Of a stretch of 64,000 nucleotides of DNA, positions 11,427 to 21,854 are shown piece after piece; position 1 is the stretch's first letter; the number at the start of each line of letters is the position of its first letter. The translations under genes were made by a program, and so were the position numbers. The stretch is from Puccinellia tenuiflora (lineage: Eukaryota; Streptophyta; Magnoliopsida; Poales; Poaceae). The stretch spans positions 219,628 to 283,627 of the forward strand of contig QRDG01000139.1 in NCBI GenBank assembly GCA_012064385.1, written 5' to 3'. The notes below the pieces were generated by a model, which saw nothing but the letters and a program-made list of their open reading frames with translations, searched no databases and was not told the DNA's origin.

Positions 11427-12466
11427 TTACCTATTTGGGAGGCAAGTTGGCGCCAATGGTGACGCTAGCCTCCGAGCCGTTTGCCTCAAGAGACACTTTC
11501 TTTGTCGCGGCCTTCTCCTGAGAGAACAGCTGCTTCTTCTTCACGGGGGCCTCGGGAGGGGTTCCTCATCCTCGTCAGCGGGTGACGCCGCCGCGGCAGC
11601 CTTGTAGGCCGCTTGCGCAGCGTACAGGGCGTCTGAGACCATGCCGCGGATGACGATGGTGCCAGCCGAGCCAGGGAGCTTGACGAGGTTGTAGGCGTGG
11701 TGGGTCACCGCCATGAACTTGGCGAGGGCGGGGGGTAGCCGAGGATGGCATTGTAGGGCAGGCCGATGTGCGCGACATCGAAGTCGATCAGCTCGGTGCG
11801 GTAGTTGGCTTGCGTGCCGAAAGTGACCGTGAGCCTCACCTGCCCCAAAGGGGTGGTGAGACCCTCTGTCACCCCCGAGAAGGGCCTGGTGGGCATGAGC
11901 CGCTCGTAGGGCACCTGCAGCTTCTCGAAAGTCTCGACAGAGATGACGTTGAGGCATGCACCCCCATCGATGAGCGTCTTAGAGACTGCAATGTTGTTGA
12001 TGGTGGGAGTGCAGACCAGCGGGATGGTGCCAACAGTTGAAGTGGACTTGGGGTGGTCGCTGGAGTCGAAAGTGATGGGGTACTGGGACCACTTGAGGGG
12101 CCTGGAGGCCTCAACCCCGGGAAGCGCTGTCGCGACCCTCGCGAGTGAGTTGCTTGAAGTGGCAGTTGGAGCTGGGGGCCTACCCCCGCCGAGGATGCAA
12201 GCGGCCCCGCGAGGCACCTGGTAAACCCTCAGGAGTCTCGGCAGGGAGGTTGTCATTCGTGGGCTGGGCGGCATTGGCTTGAGGGTTCTGCTGGTAGTTG
12301 TCATCGTAGTTGTTGTTGTTCTAGCGTCGCCCCCCGCGGCCGCCGCGGCCGTCGCGACCTCGCTGCCGCTCGTTAGCCTCGCGAGCCTCGCGAAGCCTCT
12401 TGAGGTCGTAGCAGTCCTCGGTAGCGTGGGAATGCCTGTTGTGGTAGATGCAGAAGGGGCGGTCAT
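11427..12466 (-). pseudogene. Gypsy aspartic protease and linker to RT
   Basis: The protease core reads LIDGGACLNVIS, with DGG where most families have DTG or DSG, followed by a flap-like segment and GLPYNAILGYP. The frame changes in the C-run at 11730-11735 and again in the C-run near 11560. It then continues to a TAG (from CAG by context) just before the solo LTR insertion. These breaks make it non-functional. Downstream it is continuous with the RT at 9111 once the solo LTR is removed. Confidence 0.82.
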
Positions 12467-13855
12467 CTTCTTCTCGGGTCCGCGGCTGGAGCGTCAGCGC
12501 GAGGCTGCTTGGCGTCAGGCTCAGCTGCGAGGACCGCAGTGGTCTTGCGCTTCTCGGTGGATTTCTTCTTCTTCTTGGATCCCTCGGTAGGGTCCCCTGG
12601 CTCGTTCTTGACGAACAGGCGGCCCTCCTCAGCCTTGGTGCACTTGTCCGCCAAGTCGAAGAGCTTGACGATAGTGGTTGATGTTTTCGTGGATGCCAAG
12701 CTTCTCGAGCATCCGCACATCCGTGACCCCAGCCTGGAAGGCCGAAATGACCTGCGCGTCGGTGGCGTTGGGAATCTTGTTGCGCACCTGGCTGAAGCGC
12801 TGGATGTACTTGCGGAGGGTCTTGCCAGGCTTCTGGTGTACGCCGTGGAGGTCATTGTACGTGAGGCCGCGCTCGTACGTGCCCTTGAAGTTGGCGACGA
12901 AGCACCGGCAGAGGTCCTCCCAGGTGTTGATGGACTCGGCGGGGAGGTTCGTGAGCCACGAGGACGCGGAGTCCTTGAGGGCCATGGGGAACCAGTTCGC
13001 CATGACTTTGTCGTCGCCCCCTGCGGCCTGGATGGCCAAAGTGTAGAGCTGCAGGAACTCCAGGGGGTTGTTCTTGCCGTCATAGCGCGGAGGAAGATCC
13101 GGCCTGAACTTGACCGGCCAGACGACGCGACGGAGGCTGCGAGTGAACGCGGCCGTCGTGCCGTAGGTGACCGGGCCGTTGGCGAGGGTGGCGCGGAGGT
13201 GGCGCCCCGCGGTGGCGACGTCCTGGACGGCGCGGTTGTGGCAATCCTGCTGGCGCTCGATGCTCACGCGTGCGTCCTCCGGGGCTCGCTGCACGATTTG
13301 GCAGTCATGCGGCGACGATGCGTGCGACGCAGCGCGGTTGTCGTGAGGAGGAGCCCCAACTGGAGCAGGTTGCGGTGGAACTGGTGGAGCTAGAGCGGGC
13401 GCGGGATGACGAGGAGGTGCATGCGGCGCGCCGTGCACCACGTCCCCTGCGCGTGCAGAGAGAACTAGCGAACGAGACGGTGCAGGAGCGGCGACGCGAG
13501 CGGCACCGACGAGCTCGGAGAGGCGGTTGAGCCAGGCTTCTTGGGTCTCCGGCGTGGGACGGTACTACAGCAGCTCCTGCGCCATGAGAAGCGCAGTTGC
13601 CGGGCTGGGCGTAGGGCGGCCCAGCGAGGAGGCAGCACGGTCCCGAGACGGGTGCAGGGAGGAAGCCTCCTCTTCGCCGAGGTCGTCCTAGGCGTGGTCG
13701 ACGTTGTCGTCCTCCGAGTGCTCGACGCGGGGCTCGGGGTCGACGTGGCGCTCCGGAGCAGCACTCCCGCGCGGGCGGCCGCGCGGGTTGCCAGCGGGAG
13801 CGGTGGCGGCGATGGCCGTCCGGTGAGCGACACGTTCGGCGCGAGAGCCGGCCAT
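12467..13855 (-). pseudogene. Gypsy gag of the Tat-type element
   Basis: The gene starts at ATG 13855, just inside the primer-binding site. An in-frame TAG near 13690 and another near 13567 interrupt a low-complexity N-terminus. The conserved retrotrans-gag domain (RYDGKNNPLEFLQLY, then SWLTNLPAESINTWEDL and TYNDLHGVHQKPGKTLRKY) spans about 13140-12690. A one-base loss near 12670 shifts the frame into a Lys-rich stretch. A C-H-H-C knuckle-like FCIYHNRHSHATEDC lies near 12455-12410. It would form the particle shell if intact. Confidence 0.85.
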
Positions 13856-13888
13856 GGTGGTGTCGAGGTGGAAGATGCGCCTCAGCCC

Positions 13889-13906
13889 CCTACCTGGCGC
13901 GCCAAA
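13889..13906 (-). other. Primer-binding site of the Tat-type element
   Basis: Directly after the LTR end on the minus strand the sequence reads TGGCGCGCCAGGTAGGGGG, the position and form of a gypsy tRNA primer site. Which tRNA it pairs with I cannot settle by eye. Confidence 0.75.
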
Positions 13907-14927
13907 TGTCGGAGAACTGTCCTAGGAACTGGGTGTGTCTCACTAGGTATCGAGTAAGGGGCTGAACGCGGAATCAAACAACCCTCAACGTGCCTCGGCG
14001 TCGGTGCTTGCAGAGATCGCTGTGGGACGGCACTGCAGAGATGAACACGCAATGTTACCCAGGTTCAGGGCCCTCTTGGAGAGGTAAAACCCCTACGTCC
14101 TGCCTTGGTTGTATTGCGCTTGCTTGGAGAGGTTTTAGTACAAAGAGAGCTTGGCGAGCTCGAGGTGGCTAACAATGGCTATTGCTAACCCTAGATCTGA
14201 ATCAGAACTTGGACCTCAAAGCTCCCCAGAATCGAACCCTCCGCCCGAACGTGCTCCCCCTCCTTTTATAGGTGTCTCGGACCTCTTCCCCCAAATATCT
14301 TGGCGGGAAGGGCTACCACATGGCGACGAAGGAGGGACGGGTGCACGATAAAGGTAGAGTCCATGGACGCGGTCCATGACAGGGAGCGGTGTCACCAAAG
14401 CTGGAAAAGGCCACCATCCAGCCAGGACGGTGGTTGGCGCCGCTGAGGTGGGATGTGTCCCACGGTGGCGTCGCCCTTGGAGCGTAGCTGCAGACGGTCC
14501 CCTTATCACCAAAGTGGCAATTCTTGGAGCTCCTTTGCTTGGTGCAGCGTTGTTGACTGCTTTATACATGAGAACGGCAACTGCGGCGCTGCCGTCACCG
14601 CGCGCTGGCGCGCCCGTGACTCTGCGGTGGGTGCAGAGCCCATGTGCGCTCTGCCGCGGAGGCAGAGCTGGCTTCGTGAGGAAGGAAACCCTCGCGAGGC
14701 TGGAGGCCTCGCCGAGCCCTTTGACTTGATCCTGGGAGATACCCTCTCGAGGGGAGGTCCCTCGCGAGGAGAAAAGCCCTCGCGAGGAGGAGAGGTCCCT
14801 CGCGAGGGAAAAAACCCTCGCGAGGCTCGCCAGGCTTGGAGAGCCTGGTCCTTAGCGAAATCTTCTGAAGAATGTTGTGGGCCCTGGCAGGCCGGCCCGT
14901 GGCACCCTGGTTTCCACTGTGCCGACA
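13907..14927 (-). repeat. 5' LTR of the Tat-type element
   Basis: The 1021-bp LTR has inverted ends TGTCGG (13907) and CCGACA (14927). On the minus strand a TATA box (CTATAAAAGG) lies at about 14263-14272, with a U3 upstream rich in CCTCGCGAGG palindromes. It borders Athila-type leader sequence at 14928; the expected duplication AAAAC cannot be checked because the partner LTR is not in the window. Confidence 0.88.
14690..14824. repeat. CCTCGCGAGG palindrome cluster in LTR U3
   Basis: Five exact copies of the 10-base palindrome CCTCGCGAGG occur in 135 bases, plus one CCTCTCGAGG variant near 14743. The same motif recurs singly elsewhere in the element, for example near 2224, so it is a family signature. 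It lies upstream of the LTR TATA box. Confidence 0.85.
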
Positions 14928-17247
14928 AAAACAAAAACAAACTGAAAGTAAAAGCAAAGCGACGCTCCAAGAATAGCACATAATATGTGAAGCAATAACA
15001 ATATAGTATCACGGACGAAAACTGATGATTGTCGATAAAGAATGGGATGCCAGGCATCCCCAAGCTTAAACGCTTGTGACTTCTTGTATATTTCAGAGGA
15101 GGTCCATGGTAACCTCCCCAAGATTGATCTTTTATCCCTTCTTGATCTTCCTTCATCACCTTGCTCTTGAATACTTGAAAACTTGCTTCACACAAAACTT
15201 CTAATAAACTTCATTAGAGGGTTAGTTCTCAAACAAAATAATCCATCTTCATTTCTCACTTAAAAAATTAAATGCACTTGTTCCTAAACATTATCTACTG
15301 CCACAAAGATCTAAGTGATGCTCCGGGATCAAAAGAACTCCACTTTGCCCGTAAAAGAAGCAATGCAAGAACAAAGACAGAATCTATCAAAAACAGAACA
15401 GAATGTAAAAATGATTTTTTTCGGGATACTAGGACACCTCGAATCAGAAAATTTAAAACTAATGAAAGTTAGAAAAAAAAACCTAATGCTTACTGTAAAA
15501 GATTTGCAGACCCAGATCACGTTCTGTGATTTTTTTAGAATTTAGTACGGTGACAGACAGAAATCTGTTTCTGGACAGCAACTCAAAAATTTAACTTTCC
15601 TCTCATTAGAGGCTATTCTTGGCACAAAAACCAAAACAAAAAGGATACAAGGGAGTTGCTACAGAGACAACAACACCCAAACACACAGAAAAACAAAAAT
15701 AAATAGAAAGTAAAAAATAAAATGGGTTGCCTCCCATAAGCACTTTTCTTTAATGCCTTTTAGCTAGGCTTATTTTAATGATGCCCTCATAAGAATAAGA
15801 GTTGAGACAATAAGGAGAGCATCAAGGAGTAAATATCAAACACATTTAAATCTAACCCTCTTCCTATGCATAGGAATCTTGTAAAAAAATAAATCATTGA
15901 AACATAATGTGACTAGCATAGGAAGGCAAAACAAATGCAACTTCAAAACTTTCAACATAAAGAGAGGAGACTTAATACTATTGAGATATTTAGAACTATG
16001 TTTTCCTCTCTCATAATAACTTTCAGTAGCATCATAAGAAAATTTAATAATATAGATGTCATAATAAAAATTCTTACAAAAGTCCACATGCATACAATTA
16101 TTATCATTACTCTCCACGTAAGTAAAATCCTTCTCATTAGTAATAGTGGGAGTAAAACTATCATAACCATCATAAATTGGAAGCATAGTATAAACACAAT
16201 AAATTTTCTCCTCAATAGTAAGTGGACTGAAAATATCACATTCATCATTGTAATTATCATATAAGGACAATATGAGTAATATAGATCTTGAACGAGACAA
16301 CCTGATATTTGTTGATGAAGAAGGGGGTGCCTTGGACATCCCCAAGCTTAAATGGTTGAATCTTCTTGAATATGTTCTTGGGGTGCCCCTGGGCATCCCC
16401 AAGCTTGAGCTCTTGTGTCTTATCGTTCGTCTCATATCACCATATTGATTGGATCTTATAGACTATATCCACATAAAGCTTCACAAAACTCATTAGTAGG
16501 GTTAGTACTTGTTAAATAAAATCCACTCATGTTCAAACAATGGCAAAAGTTTCATAATCTTTATTCAACATTAGCCACTATATATACGAAAATTTTCAAA
16601 TATTCCTTTTTCCATCGATAACTCAAGAAGCTAAGAACACTTAAGTACAATATTAAATAAAGATAGAAATCTGTCAAAACTGAACAGTCAGGAAAGATAG
16701 ATTTTTTAGGTGAACCTACGTAGCTCAAATAAAAAAGTCATAACTAATGAAAGTTAGATAACAAGCTCAGGTTTATGCACAAACATTTGCAGATCAAAAT
16801 AATGTTCTGGTGATTTTAAACATTTTATACGATGAAGCACAGAAAATCTGTTTCAACAGTAAACCAAACTTTTGCATTTTGAAGTAACTAGAGACTACTA
16901 TTAGCACTTTATTTTTATGGTACAGAGGAGTATACACAATATATTCATGTTTTTAGCTGAGAAGCTTCCATGGAAAAATTTTCTTTGGTTTCATAGGCAT
17001 GAACACAAGTGTTCAAGGTCGACCCCCACTTAACCATTGCACCTTTTTGCAGTCACTTCTCTTTTTAAAAAAGTTTTAGTTAGCAAGTACAACTAATTTT
17101 TTTAATAATTTGCATTCCCTATCCATACTAAGATAGAAAACAACTTACAACTGAAAGTAAAAATTACTTAGAGATAAACCAAACAAGTGCACACAAGAAT
17201 ATCTACCCCACACTATTGCTCCCCGGCAACGGCGCAAGAAAAAGTCT
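14928..17247 (-). mobile_element. Leader region of an Athila-type gypsy element
   Basis: AT-rich sequence without a convincing gene, ending at 17247 beside a primer-binding site and LTR, so it is the 5' untranslated leader read leftwards. It contains phrases typical of Triticeae Athila-like leaders (GGCATCCCCAAGCTT three times; GGGTTGCCTCCCA near 15723). Two diverged direct repeats of about 650 bp (about 14990-15640 and 16290-16930) are present. The coding region would lie left of 14928 but is displaced by the Tat-type insertion. An open frame at 15836-16435 (minus) has no recognisable domain. Confidence 0.65.
17221..17236 (-). other. Primer-binding site (tRNA-Asp-like) of the Athila-type element
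   Basis: On the minus strand GCGCCGTTGCCGGGGA follows the LTR end by about a dozen bases. This is the classical primer site of Athila-like plant gypsy elements. Confidence 0.8.
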
Positions 17248-18735
17248 TGATAACCCACAAGTGTAGGGGATCGTGTGTAGCCCTTTCGATAAATAAGAGT
17301 GTCGAACCCAACGAAGAGCTAAAGGTAGGATAAGTATTCTCTCAAGTTCTATCAACCATTGATACAACTGTACGCATACTAGACGTTTACTCTTTCTAGG
17401 AAATAAAACTAGAGAAACAATACGGGTGTGAAACGACAGTTTTGCAAGATAATAAAGAACAAGAAAGTAAAAGTTAGTTGTTGCAGCAATAAGATTACAT
17501 GAAGTGACATAAAGTAACAGAACCATGAGTGTGGAAAAGTGGTTGATGGCGTGGCGGAATTGTCCCTAATTAAATAAAGAAGCTACTTGGTTCATTGTCT
17601 TCGATGCAGTTTTCTATGCGGGAGAGGCAAATATATATGTACTCAACTACTTGTGATTACACATGCTATATGATTGGAACATTAGAAAGATTCTGCAAAT
17701 ACTAACAATTCATTTCCCCAACCATAGCATTAATTTTAAGGTCCTCTTTATCCCATACATATAAGATTCCGGTTCGAGTTCTTAGGTTTCTGTCAATCCG
17801 GCAGAACTTCCCCCTTCCTCTTACACATACTACAAACCCTATGATGATCCATGCGCGCATAAATATAATGGCACCAAAGGACTGTACCATATCAACATAC
17901 AACTCGAATCAACCAAAGATATTCAATAATTCAACCATAAGACAAAAGAAACTACACAAACATGACATAGATCAAAAGATAATGATTTATAGCATCAAAC
18001 ACCATGTTTACATAGAGGGGTACAGAGGTGTGTGGGAGGATGAACCACTGTATACAAGGAGGAATTGGCGATGGAGATGGCGGTGAAGGCGGCGGCCATG
18101 GAGGAAGAGGCAAAGCGGGGCGGCGGCGGCAGCCGGCGACGTGGCGCAGGGGGCTCCTCCTGCGTCGGCCGGCCACAAGGGGTATGCCGCCCCTAACCCC
18201 CTTCCTCCATGACTTCTTGGTGCTGTAGAGGAGCCCTCCCCCTTGTAGATGAGAGCCAAGGGGGAGGCAAATTCGTGGCTTTTGTGGCTGCCCCCAAAAT
18301 TAGGGTTTCCTCTCTTTATATAGGTGGAGACAATGCTTCCCGGACTTCCGATTGATGGACCCCTGATCCAAGGGCTCTTGGCACCTCTAGAACCTTCCTA
18401 GGGACACCTCACATTCTTAATGAGGTCCCAAAGTCGTGGCTTGGTCGAATCCTCCAAATTTGGTAAGAGTTGGAGTCAATCACGTCACCAACTTTCGGAA
18501 TCCCGTAATCAGATTTTTGGCCTTCAGTAAAACGGGGTTTCCCGGAGATACGGACCTTCGATCGGGCTTTTCTTGGGTTTAAATTAAAGCTATGGAAATT
18601 TCCCACAACTTTGTCCGTTGTGAGATCTAAAGTTGACGTTATCTTCAGATCTCAAACGGACGATCTCTGAAATCTGTTTGAAGGGACAGATTTAAGGAAA
18701 GTCAGAGTCCACCTCCAACAAGTCTCCTTTTGCGT
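17248..18735 (-). repeat. LTR of the Athila-type element (5' LTR, upstream end unclear)
   Basis: Read on the minus strand the LTR ends GGGTTATCA at 17248. A TATA box (CTATATAAAG) lies near 18314-18325, and a GC-rich segment (18060-18240) follows it. The upstream limit is not certain: near 18735 the sequence changes character and I cannot see the expected TGATACG start. A TGATACGTCC start on the minus strand does exist at 27708, so this LTR may have been split by later insertions. That link is inference. Confidence 0.6.
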
Positions 18736-20154
18736 TTTTGCCAATTTACAAGCGATTCCTACACATCAAAGTGTAAAACAATAACATTGTGCACTTTTTC
18801 AAATAATAGCAAAAATGCCCGTGCGTTGCTACAGGTTAATTTTATAAAAAAAACAGAAGAATTTAGTGTTGCTCGATTCGAACTCCTCGCTGACAATTGT
18901 GGGGGTGGGGAGGTGGCCGTCGACCCTGTTATAACACTCAGAGACGTCTCTGATGGGCCTGCCAAGGGTTAAGGAGCTAGATACGTCGCTACCGACAATG
19001 CAGATGTTGTTGGCAACGACGACGATGTAGATGGATGGAAGGAAGATGCATAGGATAGTGATCCTCCTCACCAGAGTTGGGAGTCCTTTTTTTTTAAAAA
19101 GGAGCTGGAAGTCTCGTTGTTCCCTGGCTCTTCCTACACAACGACAACATCAAGGTGGCCGACTTTTGCGATCATGTTTGGAATTCAAACTTGATACAAG
19201 CCTTCGTCTCGCATACAACTTGTCTCTGAAACCACCTGGGAGATCATTCCTTATTTGTTCCATCGATCTAGACATCATCGGCTGCAACCTGGAGTGTACT
19301 CAGTTGAAGACAATGACATCGAGTCGATCTGTGCAACCCTGTGTTTGGATGATTGGATCTAAAGATATCACAAACTAACATGATGGAAGCCTAGAAACTG
19401 AACGTGGTAAGGCTAGCCAGGGGCGCTCACTAAGAGGAAAATTTGCTTGTCATGTGGAGAACAGAAGAAGGATAATAATGTGCTATGTTGATTGGTCGTA
19501 AGTTAATCGGAGGTGACCAACTAGGCAAACAGTCCACTGGGTAATAAAGATATCACAAAATCAGCTTCTGCTAGACTGAAGATGCTCAGCCTGGTGATGG
19601 CCATGGGAGCAGCCGAGTAGGCATTCACTCCCCGCCTGCGAGCAGGGCAGCCAGGCTTCCTAGCTCGTTCGACATGCAGAGATTCTTACATGGTGGAACT
19701 TGGCTGGAACAAAGAAAGAAACAAACGCCATGTGCAACGTGAGGTCGCTAGTCCTGGTGGCTTGGTCAGTTGGTTGGATAAGATGGTACTCTTGAGAAAC
19801 CTTGGTGAAATTTCACCAAGGTTTCTCAACGTGAGTATCTGATTATTGAACACACATGCAAAGAGCAACACACATCCGCCCTTGGCTTCTTCGACCTGTA
19901 ATAGTCGGCAGCGCATCCGCACACACGCACACTCTTGACTAAGCAGTAACCAGTTGCGATGCCAATGCCACCGGTGCCTGCGCCCATGGCACAAGCGGAT
20001 GGATACATCATCGCGACTTTCCATGATGTTCAAAGTGAAGGGTAGTGATGATGCTGTGGTGAGCGATCTCGGCAGCTGTTTCTCGCTATCCACCGACGAC
20101 AGGTCCAAGGCGGCTTCCGAGTCTTCAATCACGACCAGACCAGCTCGATGTTGG
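18736..20154. other. Unassigned DNA between LTR and copia element
   Basis: No gene is recognised. It opens with a motif AGCAAAAATGCCCGTGCGTT (18807-18826) that recurs in variant form at 57757. A perfect 38-bp palindrome lies at 19792-19829. Short frames exist on both strands (for example 19686-20132 minus) without recognisable domains. The copia element at 20155 inserted into its right edge. Confidence 0.35.
19792..19829. repeat. Perfect 38-bp palindrome without spacer
   Basis: The left half TTGAGAAACCTTGGTGAAA is followed at once by its exact reverse complement, centred between 19810 and 19811. No flanking transposon ends are recognised. It could extrude as a cruciform or be a collapsed terminal-repeat relic. 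Confidence 0.9.
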
Positions 20155-20595
20155 TGTTAGGTCGATCTCCACGTTGTGACCCAACGGTCACACGACCCCT
20201 AGGTCAAACGCGCCCTGATCGGGGGCGCCCAACCCTCTTCTGGTTGGTGGGCCCCTGTGGCAGCGCTATATTAACAGGGTGGGGGCCGGGGGCACGAGTC
20301 ACGAGGTTCACCGTTGCCCAGCACCCCACCGATAAGCCCATCCGATCTAGGGTTAGCGCTAGGCCACGGGAAGCTTCACCGCCGCCGCACTCACCACTCA
20401 CCTCTCTCATCACCACCACCACCATGGCCTCCGGCAGCTCGAGCTCGACACCGCTTCCTGGAGAAGGTAGCTACGCCAATCTCTCTCTCCCTCTCCGTTT
20501 CCCTCTCTCTATCTCTCTGGTTCAAGCAGTAGAAGGGTAAAACCCTAAGGTTGCTCACCGTGATCTATCTAGACTAGATGCTACAGAGTACAACA
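20155..20595 (+). repeat. 5' LTR of the copia element at 20155
   Basis: A 441-bp repeat beginning TGTTAGGTCGATCTCC and ending GTACAACA, with a TATATTAA-type box near 20268 and CT-rich tracts downstream. It matches the 3' LTR nearly base for base. Confidence 0.95.
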
Positions 20596-20596
20596 A

Positions 20597-20608
20597 TGGT
20601 ATCAGAGC
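20597..20608 (+). other. Primer-binding site (initiator tRNA-Met)
   Basis: TGGTATCAGAGC, one base after the LTR, is the standard copia primer site complementary to the 3' end of initiator tRNA-Met. Confidence 0.92.
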
Positions 20609-21854
20609 TAGTTCTATGTCTAGATTGGTTCGGTAAAGAGAAAGAAATCAAAAGAAAATCCCCTCCCCGAAACCCAAAATGCCAGATCGAAAAAAAGATG
20701 GCAGAAGGGGCAAAGAAAGCTTACCGCTTTCCCTCGGGCTTGCCGGCAAAGGGGGCCGCCGCAAGGCCGCCCCATTCCCTCTCGATCTGACGCGCATCGG
20801 CAAGCCGAGGCATCGGAAGAAGGAGCACCTCCCTCGGGAGGCAAAGAACAGAGGCTCACTGGCTTCTCCGCTCGATGGCGGCGCACCCACCGCAAGGGAG
20901 GATGCGCGACCGGCGAGAGGGGAGACCACCGGGCCGTCTTCTCGCTTCGATCTGTTCCGGCGGACGGAGAAGAAGAGAAAGGGGAAGGGGAAAGGAGATG
21001 GGGCGGCGCGCTGTCGTCGTCGTCTCCGTGGCCGTCGCCGGCCGCCGGCGGCGGGCCGGGACCCTAACCCTAGATCGGGGGAGGAGGGGAGAGAGGCGCG
21101 TACCGGGGGGAAATGAAACTAGGGTTTGCCCCTCCCCGGTCGGTCTGGTTGTTTGATCGACCGAGATCGCCGCGCAGCCGTTCGATCCCATCGGACGGCC
21201 GAAACGAAACCCTAGCGCGCCGCCGGGCCAGACAGGCCGAAAGTGAAAAGGCCATGGGCCGAAGTGGCGAGTTACGCATCGCGCAGGTGCGTTGCGCAAG
21301 TTAATGGGCCGTGGGCCGAAAGTCTGAAACCGTGGGTTGGGCCGCGCGTTTTAATTAGAGGTTTTCTCTGTTTTTTACTTTTTTCAAAAGCATGTTTAGG
21401 TGTTTTTTGTCCTTTTTAGGCCTTTTTCACCTAGTTTTTTCCTATGCAAAAATTGTCCAATGAAATTATTGTGTAGGAAACAGAAAAGTAAAAGAAATGC
21501 TTCTGAAAAGTAAAAAGATAATAGAATTTTTGTTAATTGTTTCCGCTGCAAATTAAAGTGATATGCTCTTTTAGAAAATTCAAAAGTTAATAGAGTTAAA
21601 AGTGTTAATAGAAAAGAGCATATTAAAGAGATAGTCATAATTGTGTTATTTTTATAACCAACGTTATTAATAGCATAATTATGATTTATTATAGTGAAAT
21701 GCATTTATTTCTAATTCTGCCCAACGGTGATTTAGTTTAAATTGCATAACTTTTGCATGTCATATTTTGACCAACGTTGAATTATTTCATGCAAATGTTG
21801 AAAATTGTTGAAAGTTCTCACCTCATTGTGATTGTTTTAGGAGGGTACCACTTG

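Larger units (their letters stand above)
1287..14927 (-). mobile_element. Decayed Tat-type Ty3/gypsy retrotransposon (3' LTR not visible)
   Basis: On the minus strand the order is LTR, primer-binding site, gag, protease, RT, RNase H, integrase, spacer, then an ORF on the opposite strand. RT before integrase defines Ty3/gypsy. The antisense ORF between integrase and the 3' LTR is known from the Tat lineage. The 5' LTR (13907-14927) ends TGTCGG/CCGACA. The 3' LTR is missing because the left end is replaced by another LTR at 1286. The element carries several nonsense codons and frameshifts and a solo LTR at 9112-11421, so it is old and cannot make its own proteins. It lies inside the leader of the Athila-type element that continues at 14928. 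Confidence 0.88.

Noticed and set aside
20597..20608. Possible tRNA genes at the TGGTATCAGAGC and GCGCCGTTGCCGGGGA sites
   Set aside because: They match only tRNA 3' ends and sit next to LTRs; no cloverleaf surrounds them.
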